Positions 43,261 to 51,236 of a stretch of 64,000 bases of DNA are shown here, in pieces. Below the pieces are notes generated by a model. It was not told the origin of the DNA and searched no databases. It saw only the letters and a list, made by a program, of their open reading frames with translations. Source of the stretch: Streptomyces roseofulvus (GTDB taxonomy: Bacteria > Actinomycetota > Actinomycetes > Streptomycetales > Streptomycetaceae); contig NZ_BAAAWE010000001.1 of NCBI RefSeq assembly GCF_039534915.1, positions 7,316,001 to 7,380,000 of the forward strand. Reading direction: 5' to 3'. The stretch's first letter is position 1; every line of letters starts with the position of its first letter. Position numbers and translations under genes: made by a program.

Positions 43261-43848
43261 AATCTCAGGGTGTCCCAGTCTCTCGATCTCGACGGCGACC
43301 GCCTCCTTCACCAGTCCCCGGGCGTGGGCCAGGGGGAGCGCCCCGCTGAGCCAGCGGGTGCTGAGCCCCTCCAGCAGGCCGGTCAGCCGTTCCGCGGACG
43401 CCGTGAGGGTCGGCGCGGGAGCCGTCGGCCGGACGCGGCTCAGGAGGTCGGCGACGTCGTGGATCCAGGCCAGGGTCGCCCTGGCCAGATCTCCGCGCAA
43501 CTCGGGCTCGAAGACCGCGCTGGCCCGCAGCTCGCCCCAGGCCGTGCTGTTCTCGCGGACCGCGGGAAGGTCCTGGAACTCAAGGAGCAGGGACTGCTCC
43601 AGCTCCTCCCTGGCGTCGAGCGGTCCGCCGCCGCCGTCTCCGTCGGACGTGTACCTGTCGGCCCGGTCGCTGATGAACTCCAGGGTGTGGCGCAGGACGC
43701 CGGCCCGGTCCTTGAAGTGGTAGTAGACCAGCGCGGTGGACACCCCTGCCTCTGTCGCCAACTCCTCCATCCGCAGCCCTCGTACTCCTCGCCGGGCTAC
43801 GACCCGGGCGGCGGCCTCCAGGATGGCCGTTCGGCGGTCCCTCACCAC
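43258..43848 (-). CDS. TetR family regulator, 196 aa
   Basis: DNA-binding repressor. The HTH is at about 10-55: ILEAAARVVARRGVRGLRME and VSTALVYYHFKDRAGVL. The ligand domain has ENSTAWGELRASAVFEPELR and LLEGLSTRWLSGALPLAHAR. It is closely similar along its full length to the TetR at 46826, with an almost identical recognition helix. GTG 43848 has AGGGGG upstream. Divergent from the Ser/Thr kinase gene across operator site 2. Confidence 0.9.
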   Translation of the reverse strand: MVRDRRTAILEAAARVVARRGVRGLRMEELATEAGVSTALVYYHFKDRAGVLRHTLEFISDRADRYTSDGDGGGGPLDAREELEQSLLLEFQDLPAVRENSTAWGELRASAVFEPELRGDLARATLAWIHDVADLLSRVRPTAPAPTLTASAERLTGLLEGLSTRWLSGALPLAHARGLVKEAVAVEIERLGHPEI

Positions 43849-43888
43849 ATCCCCCTTCTCGGTGGTCTGAACCAGAAGTGTCTCATGT

Positions 43889-43906
43889 TGACTGAAACTT
43901 TAGTTA
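43889..43906 (+). promoter_or_regulatory. TetR operator site 2, degenerate
   Basis: TGACTGAAACTTTAGTTA matches the consensus TGACTGAAATTTCAGTCA at 15 of 18 positions. TTGACT (43888-43893) is followed after 17 bases by GACTAT as a possible -10. It lies between divergent tetR and kinase genes. Confidence 0.6.
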
Positions 43907-43974
43907 GGGCGACTATGCGCCAGTCGCGCGGTCGAACTGCGCCCTTCGTTCCACATCGTCGAAAGAGCCACCGC

Positions 43975-45513
43975 ATGTCCGATCAGCTTTCCGGCGCCCA
44001 GCCCGCTCATGCGGCGCTGACCGCCGACGACCCCCGAGAGATCGGTGGCTACCGCCTCCAGGCCCGGCTCGGCTCGGGCGGCATGGGTGTGGTGTACCTG
44101 GCCCACACCCCAGGAGGCCGCCCCATCGCGTTGAAGGTGGTGCGACAGGAGTTCGCGGGAGATCCCGAGTTCCGCCTGCGGTTCGCGCAGGAAGTGGCCA
44201 GCGCCGAGCGCATTCACGGTCTGTTCACCGCGCAGGTGGTCGCCTCGGGAGTGGACGCCCCGACGCCGTGGCTGGCCACCGCCTATGTGCCCGGCCCGTC
44301 GCTGCACCAGGTGGTCCAGCGCCACGGCCCGCTGCCGGTGCGAACGGTGCTGCTGCTCGTGGCCGGCATCGCCGAGGCCCTGCAGGCGATCCACCGGGCC
44401 GGTGTCGTCCACCGCGACCTCAAGCCGGCCAACGTGCTGATCGCCGAAGACGGCCCCCGCGTCATCGACTTCGGCATCTCGCGTGCGGCCGACTCCGCCG
44501 CGCTGACCGGGACGGGACTGAGCATCGGAACCGCCGCGTTCATGGCCCCCGAGCAGGCCCTGGGGCGGCCGGTCTCCCCGGCCACCGACGTCTTCGCGCT
44601 CGGCGCGCTCCTCGCGTACGTGGCGGGCGGCGAGGCCCCCTTCGGGGCGGGCCCGGAATCGGCGGCGCTGTACCGGGTGGTCCACGAGCAGCCCGATCTC
44701 ACCCGCGTACCGCACGAGCTGAAGGACCTTGTGGCGTGGTGCCTGGCCAAGCGGCCCGAGGACCGGCCCGCCACGGTGGACCTGATCGCGGCCGTGCACG
44801 CCCATCCGCTGGTGGGGCCCCGCCCGGAGTTCGGTGACGGGTGGTTGCCCCGGTCGATCAGCAGCGAGATGGCGGTACGGCCTCTCGGTACGGCGCCCGT
44901 GCACGCGCAGCCCACGCTCGCGGCCGTGCCGCCCCCGGCCGTGCCCGCGCCGCCGCCCGTACCGCTCCAGGGCATCGGTCCTGCCGCGCCTTCTTCTCGC
45001 AGGGTGCGGGGCGGCCGGCGACGCCTGGTCGTGACGGCACTCGTCGCACTCGCGACCCTCGTGACGGCCGGCGCGGCCTGGTACCTCCTCGACGCCTCGG
45101 CGCGACCGAACGGCTCGTCGGCGGATCCAGCCGCCGGCTCCTATGCGCCCGGCGGCAAGGAGGTCGAGTTGACCTCGCCCGACGCCACCTACGAGTTCGA
45201 CCTGAGAGCCAGGAAGGTCGTGCCCTCGGACACCGCCGACTGGTACCTGGCCCGCAGCCGGACGGAATTCGTCCTCCCCGAGGACAGCGACGCCTTTCTG
45301 GCCCCCGGGGACGAGCTCGGCCCCGTCGCGTGCGTCCGGGGCATCGACACGGAGCCGGTGACCCGGATCGCCTTCTCCGACCTGCCCGACGAGCGGGCCT
45401 TCTGCATCCGGAGCCCTGACGGGCGGGACATCGTCGTCGTGCGGCTGATCGAGGCCCACGCCGATGGCGGGCCGGTCAGGGCGGCGTTCGAGCACTACCG
45501 CCTGGATCGGTAG
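43975..45513 (+). CDS. membrane Ser/Thr protein kinase (PknB-like), 512 aa
   Basis: Eukaryotic-type kinase. Gly-rich loop LGSGGMGVVYLA, catalytic Lys in PIALKVVRQEF, HRDLKPANVLI, DFGISRAAD and the APE motif (FMAPEQALG) are all present, so it should be active. A Pro-rich linker follows, then one transmembrane helix (LVVTALVALATLVTAGAAWYL) and an extracytoplasmic domain of about 130 residues with a pair of cysteines (VACVRG, AFCIRS). That domain is not a PASTA repeat. ATG 43975 has GAAAGAG upstream. Placed under operator site 2 and before an exported deiminase, it may sense an external guanidino compound or envelope state. Confidence 0.9.
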   Translation: MSDQLSGAQPAHAALTADDPREIGGYRLQARLGSGGMGVVYLAHTPGGRPIALKVVRQEFAGDPEFRLRFAQEVASAERIHGLFTAQVVASGVDAPTPWLATAYVPGPSLHQVVQRHGPLPVRTVLLLVAGIAEALQAIHRAGVVHRDLKPANVLIAEDGPRVIDFGISRAADSAALTGTGLSIGTAAFMAPEQALGRPVSPATDVFALGALLAYVAGGEAPFGAGPESAALYRVVHEQPDLTRVPHELKDLVAWCLAKRPEDRPATVDLIAAVHAHPLVGPRPEFGDGWLPRSISSEMAVRPLGTAPVHAQPTLAAVPPPAVPAPPPVPLQGIGPAAPSSRRVRGGRRRLVVTALVALATLVTAGAAWYLLDASARPNGSSADPAAGSYAPGGKEVELTSPDATYEFDLRARKVVPSDTADWYLARSRTEFVLPEDSDAFLAPGDELGPVACVRGIDTEPVTRIAFSDLPDERAFCIRSPDGRDIVVVRLIEAHADGGPVRAAFEHYRLDR

Positions 45514-45538
45514 GGGCTCATGGTCCGGTAGAAGTTAT

Positions 45539-45556
45539 TGACTGAATTTTCAGTCT
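45539..45556 (+). promoter_or_regulatory. TetR operator site 3
   Basis: TGACTGAATTTTCAGTCT, 50 bases before the start of the deiminase at 45608. TTGACT begins at 45538, and CACCAT lies 17 bases after it as a possible -10. Confidence 0.7.
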
Positions 45557-45607
45557 GCGCCACCATGCCGGGAGCACCACCCCTCTCGCACAGGTAGGAG
45601 CTCCCTC

Positions 45608-46768
45608 ATGGACACACCCACGACGTCCCGACGCCGACTGCTCCAGCTCGGTGCGGCGGCTCTGCCGCTCGCGGCCCTCGGCTCGACCCTGCCCACGGCG
45701 GCCCGCGCCGCCACCAGTCCTTCGGGTGCCACGCTGCGGATGCCCGCCGAGACCGACCGCCACGTGCGGACCTTCATGGCCTGGCCCGCCCTGTCCTCCG
45801 TGTGGTCCACGCAGCTCGAGGGCGTCCGCCGCGACATCGCAAGGGTGGCCGACGCCATCTCCCGCTACGAGCCGGTCGTGGTGCTGGCCCGCCCCGCGCA
45901 GGCGGCCGATGCCCGGTACGCCTGCGGCGCCGGGGCCTACTACGGCATCGAGGTCGTCGAGATCGCCAACGACGACCTGTGGATACGGGACTTCGGCCCC
46001 ACCTTCGTGGTCGCCCCGGGCGCCGTCGCCGGCGTGGACACCAACTTCAACGGCTGGGGCAAGACCGGCACACCGTACGCGCAGCCCTACGCGAACGACG
46101 CGGCCGCGGCGGCGACCCTGCTCGGCCAGTACGGCGTCCAGCGCGTCCAGGCCGGCTTCGTCGGGGAAGGCGGCTCACTGGAGACGGACGGCCAGGGCAC
46201 CCTGCTCGCCACGGTCAGCTCGCTCGTCAACGGCAACCGCAACCCGGGCATGACCCAGGACCAGGTCGAACAGGCCATGAAGTCGGCGCTCGGCATCGAC
46301 AAGGTGATCTGGGTGCCCGGCCTCGCCGGTCAGGACATCACCGACTGCCACATCGACTGCCTGGCCCGTTTCGTCGCGCCGGGGCAGGTCATCCTCGACC
46401 AGCCCGGTCCCGGCACCGACCCCAAGTGGGTCGCCGTCTACAACGAGACCAAGCGGATCCTGCTGAGCGCGACCGACGCGCAGGGCCGTCGGCTGGCCCT
46501 CACCGAACTCCCCGGCCCCGACCGCCGCCTCATCCGCGGCAGGGGCACCGCCTTTCTGTCCAGCTACACCAACTACTACACCGTGAACGGCGGCGTGCTC
46601 GTCCCCCAGTTCGGCGACGGCTACGCCGACGGCGTGGCCTACGGGATCCTCGCGGCCGCTTACCCCGGCCGGACCGTCGTCCAGCTCGACATCGACAACA
46701 TCGCGAGCGGCGGCGGTGGCATCCACTGCGCCACCCAGTCGCAGCCGGTCGTCCCCCCGACGGCCTGA
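45608..46768 (+). CDS. exported agmatine-deiminase-family (PPAD) protein, 386 aa
   Basis: Second paralog. A twin-Arg signal (TSRRRLLQLGAAALPLAALG) with a cleavage region LPTAARA predicts Tat export. Catalytic set: LWIRDFGPTF, GEGGSLETDGQGT, NRNPGMT, DITDCHIDCLARF and the Cys374 nucleophile in GGGGIHCATQSQP. ATG 45608 has TAGGAG upstream. The following gene is tetR2, 57 bases on, probably in the same transcript and so autoregulated by operator site 3. Confidence 0.88.
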   Translation: MDTPTTSRRRLLQLGAAALPLAALGSTLPTAARAATSPSGATLRMPAETDRHVRTFMAWPALSSVWSTQLEGVRRDIARVADAISRYEPVVVLARPAQAADARYACGAGAYYGIEVVEIANDDLWIRDFGPTFVVAPGAVAGVDTNFNGWGKTGTPYAQPYANDAAAAATLLGQYGVQRVQAGFVGEGGSLETDGQGTLLATVSSLVNGNRNPGMTQDQVEQAMKSALGIDKVIWVPGLAGQDITDCHIDCLARFVAPGQVILDQPGPGTDPKWVAVYNETKRILLSATDAQGRRLALTELPGPDRRLIRGRGTAFLSSYTNYYTVNGGVLVPQFGDGYADGVAYGILAAAYPGRTVVQLDIDNIASGGGGIHCATQSQPVVPPTA

Positions 46769-46825
46769 CCGGGCGGCCCGAGGCCGCAGCCCCAGGCGCG
46801 GCAAGCGCCCGGTAAGGTTCGGGCC

Positions 46826-47404
46826 ATGGCGTCTCGCAGTACTCAGATCCTCGAAGCAGCCGCCCGGGTGATCGCCCGGCGCGGTGTCCGTGGCCTGCGC
46901 GTGGAGGAGCTAGCCGCCGAGGCGGGCGTGTCCACCGCGCTGATCTACTACCACTTCAAGGACCGCGCCGGCATCCTCAGCAAGACGCTGGAGTTCATCA
47001 ACGACCGCGCCGAGCGCTACACCACCCAACGCGATCCCGACGCCGAACCGCTCGGTCCCCGCGAGGAACTGGAGGAGACGCTCCTCCTGGAACTCCAGGA
47101 CACGACCGAGGTACGGGAGAACAGCACGGCCTGGGGCGAGCTGCGGGCGAGTGCCGTCTTCGACGAGCTTCTGCGCCAGGACCTGGCCAAGGCCACCCTG
47201 GTCTGGGTCCAGGAGGTGGCGGCCCTGCTGGGCCAGGTCCAGCCCATGGCTCCGGCGGTCGCTCTCACGGCCGCGGCCGAGCGGCTCACCGCGCTCCTGG
47301 AGGGCCTGAGCATGCGCTGGCTCAGCGGCACGCTGCAGATCTCCCACGCGCGCACCCTGATGAACGAGGCCATCGACACCGAAATCGCGCAGCTCGGCCG
47401 CTGA
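46826..47404 (+). CDS. TetR family regulator, 192 aa
   Basis: Paralog of the TetR at 43258. The helix-turn-helix (VRGLRVEELAAEAGVSTALI, YYHFKDRAGIL) is nearly identical, and the ligand domain shares ENSTAWGELRASAVF and LLEGLSMRWLSGTLQISHAR. The two probably bind the same palindrome, perhaps with different ligands. No operator copy lies directly upstream; it is expected to be read through from the deiminase gene. A strong terminator follows. Confidence 0.9.
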   Translation: MASRSTQILEAAARVIARRGVRGLRVEELAAEAGVSTALIYYHFKDRAGILSKTLEFINDRAERYTTQRDPDAEPLGPREELEETLLLELQDTTEVRENSTAWGELRASAVFDELLRQDLAKATLVWVQEVAALLGQVQPMAPAVALTAAAERLTALLEGLSMRWLSGTLQISHARTLMNEAIDTEIAQLGR

Positions 47405-47465
47405 CGCGACCAGTCGGCGTCGGGAGCCGCCTGCGGCCCTCGCAAGGTCTCCACTCCGTCCCACC

Positions 47466-47517
47466 CGGCCCCGTCGATCCCCCCCCCCGAGAACCTTCGT
47501 GGGGATCGACGGGGCCG
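47466..47517 (+). terminator. 17-bp hairpin terminator with C-tract loop
   Basis: Arms 47466-47482 and 47501-47517 (right arm GGGGATCGACGGGGCCG) are perfect complements. The loop contains part of a run of ten C residues (47479-47488). It closes the deiminase/tetR2 transcript just before operator site 4. Confidence 0.75.
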
Positions 47518-47534
47518 CATCCCCCCTCAACTAT

Positions 47535-47552
47535 TGACTGAAATTTCAGTCA
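47535..47552 (+). promoter_or_regulatory. TetR operator site 4, perfect palindrome
   Basis: TGACTGAAATTTCAGTCA is fully symmetric and is the best copy of the set. TTGACT is at 47534-47539, and GACTCT lies 17 bases after it as a possible -10, 48 bases before the urease start. Confidence 0.78.
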
Positions 47553-47604
47553 GTGCGACTCTGTTTTCACACCCACCCCCAGCATGGAAAAGGAAGGGGG
47601 CGAC

Positions 47605-48300
47605 ATGCCTCTGACCCCCACGGAGCGGGACCGGCTGCTGCTCTTCACGGCCGCCGAACTCGCGCGGGCACGACTGGGGCGCGGTCTGCGCCTCAACGTG
47701 CCGGAGGCCACCGCACTGATCGCCGACACGGTGTGCGAGGCCGCGCGCGACGGCCTCCACCTGGCCGAGGCACTGGACCGCGGCCGCCGCGTGCTCGCCC
47801 CGGACGACGTGCTTCCCGGCGTCACCGACGTCGTCACGGAGATCCAGGTCGAGGCCGTGTTCGACGACGGCACCAGACTGGCCGTGATCAGCGCCCCGTT
47901 CGGCGAGGTGGAGCACGACGCCGGCGCCCCCGGCGCGGTCCTGCCCCACACCGGCACCCTGCCGGAACCGGAACCGCTGATCACCCTGACGGTCCGCAAC
48001 ACGGCTGCCGTCCCGGTGAGCGTGACCTCGCACTTCCACTTCTTCGAGGCGAACCCACGCCTCGACTTCGACCGTGCCGCCGCGTACGGCATGCGGCTCG
48101 CCGCCCCGGCCGGCTCGTCCACCCGGTTCGACCCCGGCACTGCCGTCGAGGTCGGGCTCGTGCCGATCGGCGGCGAACGGATCGCGATCGGCTTCGCGGG
48201 CCTCGTCGACGGGCCTCTGGACGCGCCCGGCGCCAAGGCCGAAGCCCTGCGGCGCGCCGCCGCCTGCGGCTACCTGGGCACGGAAGGGGCGGAGTCATGA
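47605..48300 (+). CDS. ureAB: fused urease gamma/beta subunit, 231 aa
   Basis: Structural urease subunit. The gamma part starts MPLTPTERDRLLLFTAAELA with LRLNVPEATALIADTVCEAA; the beta part has ITLTVRNTAAVPVSVTSHFH, FFEANPRLDFDR and FDPGTAVEVGLVPIGG. Gamma-beta fusion occurs in several bacteria. ATG 47605 is chosen over ATG 47584 because it matches the family N-terminus and has AAGGAAGGG upstream. It overlaps the alpha gene by four bases. Confidence 0.88.
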   Translation: MPLTPTERDRLLLFTAAELARARLGRGLRLNVPEATALIADTVCEAARDGLHLAEALDRGRRVLAPDDVLPGVTDVVTEIQVEAVFDDGTRLAVISAPFGEVEHDAGAPGAVLPHTGTLPEPEPLITLTVRNTAAVPVSVTSHFHFFEANPRLDFDRAAAYGMRLAAPAGSSTRFDPGTAVEVGLVPIGGERIAIGFAGLVDGPLDAPGAKAEALRRAAACGYLGTEGAES

Positions 48301-50048
48301 GCAGACCCACCAGGCACAGCGACCACTGCGCGCCGGGCGGCAGCCGGCACATCGACCCGTACGAGTACGCCTCCGTGCACGGCCCCCGCGCGGGGGATCG
48401 GGTCCGGCTGGGGGATTCGGGTCTCGTCGTCCGGGTGGAATCCGACTCGCAGGCGCACGGCGACGAGTTCCTGGCGGGCTTCGGCAAGACGGCACGCGAC
48501 GGCATGCACCTGAAGGCCGCGGCGGTCCGCGACACCTGTGACGTCGTGATCACCAATGTCCTGGTGATCGACGCCGTGCTCGGCATCTGCAAGGTGTCCA
48601 TCGGCATCCGCGAGGGCCGTATCCACGCGATCGGGCGGGCCGGGAACCCCGACACCCTCGACGGGGTCGACGTGGTCGTCGGAACGGGGACGACGATGAT
48701 CCCGGGGGAGGGGTTGATCGCCACCGCGGGCGCGGTCGACACCCACGTCCATCTGCTCTCCCCGCGGATCATGGAGGCGTCGCTGGCCTCCGGGGTCACC
48801 ACGATCATCGGCCAGGAGGTCGGGCCCAGCTGGGGCGTCGGCGTGAATTCTCCCTGGGCCCTCGGGCTTGGGTTCGGCGCCTTCGACGCCTGGCCGGTCA
48901 ACATCGGCTTCCTCGCCCGGGGATCCGCCTCCCACGAAGCCCCGCTGGTCGAGGCGCTCGCCGAGGGCGGCGCCTGCGGATTCAAGGTTCACGAGGACAT
49001 GGGCGCCCACACCCGCGCCCTGGACACCGCGCTGCGGGTGGCCGAGGAGCACGACGTCCAGGTCGCCCTGCACAGCGACGGGCTGAACGAGTGCCTGTCG
49101 GTGGAGGACACCCTCGCCGTCCTGGAGGGCCGTACGATCCACGCCTTCCACATCGAGGGCTGCGGCGGCGGACACGTCCCCAACGTCCTGAAGATGGCCG
49201 GCGTGCCGAACGTCATCGGCTCCTCCACCAACCCCACGCTCCCCTTCGGCCGCGACGCGGTCGCCGAGCACTACGGGATGATCGTCTCCGTCCACGCGCT
49301 CAAGACCGACCTCCCCGGCGACGCCGCCATGGCCCGGGACCGGATCCGGGCCGGGACGATGGGCGCGGAGGACGTCCTGCACGACCTGGGCGCCATCGGG
49401 ATCACCTCGTCCGACGCGCAGGGCATGGGGCGTGCGGGGGAGACCGTCAGACGCACCTTCGCGATGGCCGGGAAGATGAAGGCGGAGCTGGGTCCCCTGG
49501 AGGGTGACGGCGCGCACGACGACAACGCGCGCGTCCTCCGTTACATCGCCAAGCTCACCATCAATCCCGCCATCGCCCATGGCCTCGCCCACGAGATCGG
49601 CTCCATCGAGGTCGGGAAGATGGCCGACGTCGTGCTCTGGCGCCCGGCCTTCTTCGGTGCGAAACCGCAGATGGTCATCAAGAACGGCTTTCCCGCCTAC
49701 GGGGTCACCGGAGACCCGAACGCGGCCACCGACACCTGCGAACCGCTCGTCCTCGGCCCCCTCTTCGGCGCTCACGGAGCCGCCCCGGCCGAGCTGTCCG
49801 TCGCCTTCGTCAGCAACGCCGCCGCCGAGTCGGGCTCGCCCGGCTCGCCGTACGACACGCTGGGCACGCGGCGCCGGCGCGTGGCCGTCCGGGGTACCCG
49901 TGGCATCGGTCCGGCCGACATGGTCCGCAACGCCCGGCTCGGCCGGGTGGACGTCGACCCGCGCAGTGGCCTGGTGACCCTCGACGGGGATCCGATGCGT
50001 TCCGAGCCGGCGCAACAGGTCTCCCTGAGCCGTCTGTATTTCCTGTGA
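48297..50048 (+). CDS. ureC: urease alpha subunit, divergent, 583 aa
   Basis: Catalytic nickel subunit hydrolysing urea. Ligands are retained: His150/His152 in VDTHVHLL, carbamylated Lys230 with His232 in GFKVHEDMG, His259 in VALHSDGLNE, His285 in HAFHIEGCGGGH and Asp373 in TSSDAQGMG. The flap His333 is kept, but the neighbouring flap Cys of classical ureases (C319 in Klebsiella) is Val332 here and the next His is Ala. The urea-binding region otherwise differs moderately. No ureD, E, F or G gene is in the window, so maturation must use proteins encoded elsewhere. Confidence 0.88.
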   Translation: MSRPTRHSDHCAPGGSRHIDPYEYASVHGPRAGDRVRLGDSGLVVRVESDSQAHGDEFLAGFGKTARDGMHLKAAAVRDTCDVVITNVLVIDAVLGICKVSIGIREGRIHAIGRAGNPDTLDGVDVVVGTGTTMIPGEGLIATAGAVDTHVHLLSPRIMEASLASGVTTIIGQEVGPSWGVGVNSPWALGLGFGAFDAWPVNIGFLARGSASHEAPLVEALAEGGACGFKVHEDMGAHTRALDTALRVAEEHDVQVALHSDGLNECLSVEDTLAVLEGRTIHAFHIEGCGGGHVPNVLKMAGVPNVIGSSTNPTLPFGRDAVAEHYGMIVSVHALKTDLPGDAAMARDRIRAGTMGAEDVLHDLGAIGITSSDAQGMGRAGETVRRTFAMAGKMKAELGPLEGDGAHDDNARVLRYIAKLTINPAIAHGLAHEIGSIEVGKMADVVLWRPAFFGAKPQMVIKNGFPAYGVTGDPNAATDTCEPLVLGPLFGAHGAAPAELSVAFVSNAAAESGSPGSPYDTLGTRRRRVAVRGTRGIGPADMVRNARLGRVDVDPRSGLVTLDGDPMRSEPAQQVSLSRLYFL

Positions 50049-50089
50049 CCCACCAGTTCCTCCGTCCCAGCAAGGCATGCCTCGACCCT

Positions 50090-50107
50090 TGACTGAATTT
50101 TCAGTCG
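50090..50107 (+). promoter_or_regulatory. TetR operator site 5
   Basis: TGACTGAATTTTCAGTCG lies 39 bases before the cytosolic deiminase start. TTGACT is at 50089-50094 and GAAGAT at 50112-50117 is a possible -10 with 17-base spacing. This places the transcription start near 50124 and argues against an upstream ATG at 50077. Confidence 0.72.
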
Positions 50108-50145
50108 GGAAGAAGATGCCGCAATCCAAAGGAAAGAGACCTGAG

Positions 50146-51156
50146 ATGACCGCGTTCCGTATGCCCGCCGAATGGTCCGAGCACGAGGGGTGCCTCATGG
50201 CCTGGCCCGTCCGCGAGGACCTGTGGGGCAGCGTGCTGGACGACGTGAAGGAGGAGTACGCGAACGTCGCCCGCGCCATCGCCGCATTCGAGCCGGTCAC
50301 CATGGTGGCGCCGCCGGGTCACGGCGACGAGGCCCGCACGAAGTGCGGCGCGGGCATCACCGTGGTGGAGATGGCGCAGGACGACTCGTGGTTCCGCGAC
50401 TCCGCCCCGCTCTTCGTGCTCGACGGCGAGGGCAACCGCGCCGGAGTCGACTTCCGGTTCAACGCCTGGGGCCGCAAGCACCACCCGTACGACTCCGACG
50501 ACCGGATCAGCGCCCTCCTCCTGCAGCACCTCGGCATCGAGCGCATCGCCTCCGACATGATCCTGGAGGGCGGGGCGATCACGGTCGACGGCGAGGGCAC
50601 GCTCATCACCACCGAGCAGTGCCTGCTCCATCCCAACCGCAACCCGGGGATGAGCCGCGACGAGATCGAGACGGAGCTGAAGGCCCAGCTCGGCGTCGAC
50701 AAGGTGGTGTGGCTTCCGTACGGCGGGCTGCTCGACACGGAGACCGACGGGCACGTCGACGGCGTCTGCGCCTTCGCGGCTCCCGGCAAGGTCGTCGTCT
50801 CCCTGCCCGACGATCCCGACCACCCCGACCACGCCCGGATGCGCGCCAACCGCGCCGTCCTGGAGCACACGACGGACGCCCAGGGCCGGCCGTTCGAGAT
50901 CGTCGAGATCCCGCAGACCGCCTTCGCCACCGTGGCCGGCGCCGAGGTCGAGGTCTCCTACCTGAACTACTACGTGGCCAACGGCGGCGTCGTCGTCCCG
51001 GTCGCCGGCCTGCCCCAGGACGACGCCGCCCTCGCGGTCATCGCCGCGGCGTACCCGGGCCGCAAGGTCGTCGGGGTGCGGGCGCTCGCGATCGCGTACG
51101 GCGGAGGCGGAGTCCACTGCATCACCCAGCAGATCCCCGCGGCCCCCGGCGCCTGA
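50146..51156 (+). CDS. aguA: cytosolic agmatine deiminase, 336 aa
   Basis: Converts agmatine to N-carbamoylputrescine and ammonia. The protein starts directly at the domain (FRMPAEWSEHEGCLMAWPVR), with no signal peptide, and shows SWFRDSAPLF, LEGGAITVDGEGT, HPNRNPGMS, TETDGHVDGVCAF and Cys325 in GGGGVHCITQQIP. Of the five paralogs it looks most like classical agmatine deiminase. It follows the urease genes but has its own operator/promoter. Substrate assignment rests on family likeness only. Confidence 0.82.
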   Translation: MTAFRMPAEWSEHEGCLMAWPVREDLWGSVLDDVKEEYANVARAIAAFEPVTMVAPPGHGDEARTKCGAGITVVEMAQDDSWFRDSAPLFVLDGEGNRAGVDFRFNAWGRKHHPYDSDDRISALLLQHLGIERIASDMILEGGAITVDGEGTLITTEQCLLHPNRNPGMSRDEIETELKAQLGVDKVVWLPYGGLLDTETDGHVDGVCAFAAPGKVVVSLPDDPDHPDHARMRANRAVLEHTTDAQGRPFEIVEIPQTAFATVAGAEVEVSYLNYYVANGGVVVPVAGLPQDDAALAVIAAAYPGRKVVGVRALAIAYGGGGVHCITQQIPAAPGA

Positions 51157-51175
51157 ACCGGGAACGGTCCGCTTT

Positions 51176-51203
51176 CCGGAGGGCCGCTCCGGCGGTCCTC
51201 CGG
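51176..51203 (+). terminator. hairpin between deiminase and ABC transporter genes
   Basis: CCGGAGGGCCGC pairs with the later GCGGTCCTCCGG apart from one G-T wobble. It sits 20 bases after the deiminase stop, so the transporter may have partly independent expression or be read through. Confidence 0.5.
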
Positions 51204-51236
51204 CTCCCCGCCCCCTCACGGAAAGAGCGCGCGACG

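Noticed and set aside
47479..47488. Run of ten C residues as a phase-variation switch
   Set aside because: It lies in a terminator loop between genes, not in a coding region or between -35 and -10 elements.
50077..50145. Upstream ATG extending the cytosolic agmatine deiminase by 23 residues
   Set aside because: This start lies before the operator and the predicted -10 at 50112-50117, so it would not be in the transcript; family proteins begin at the FRMPAEW segment.
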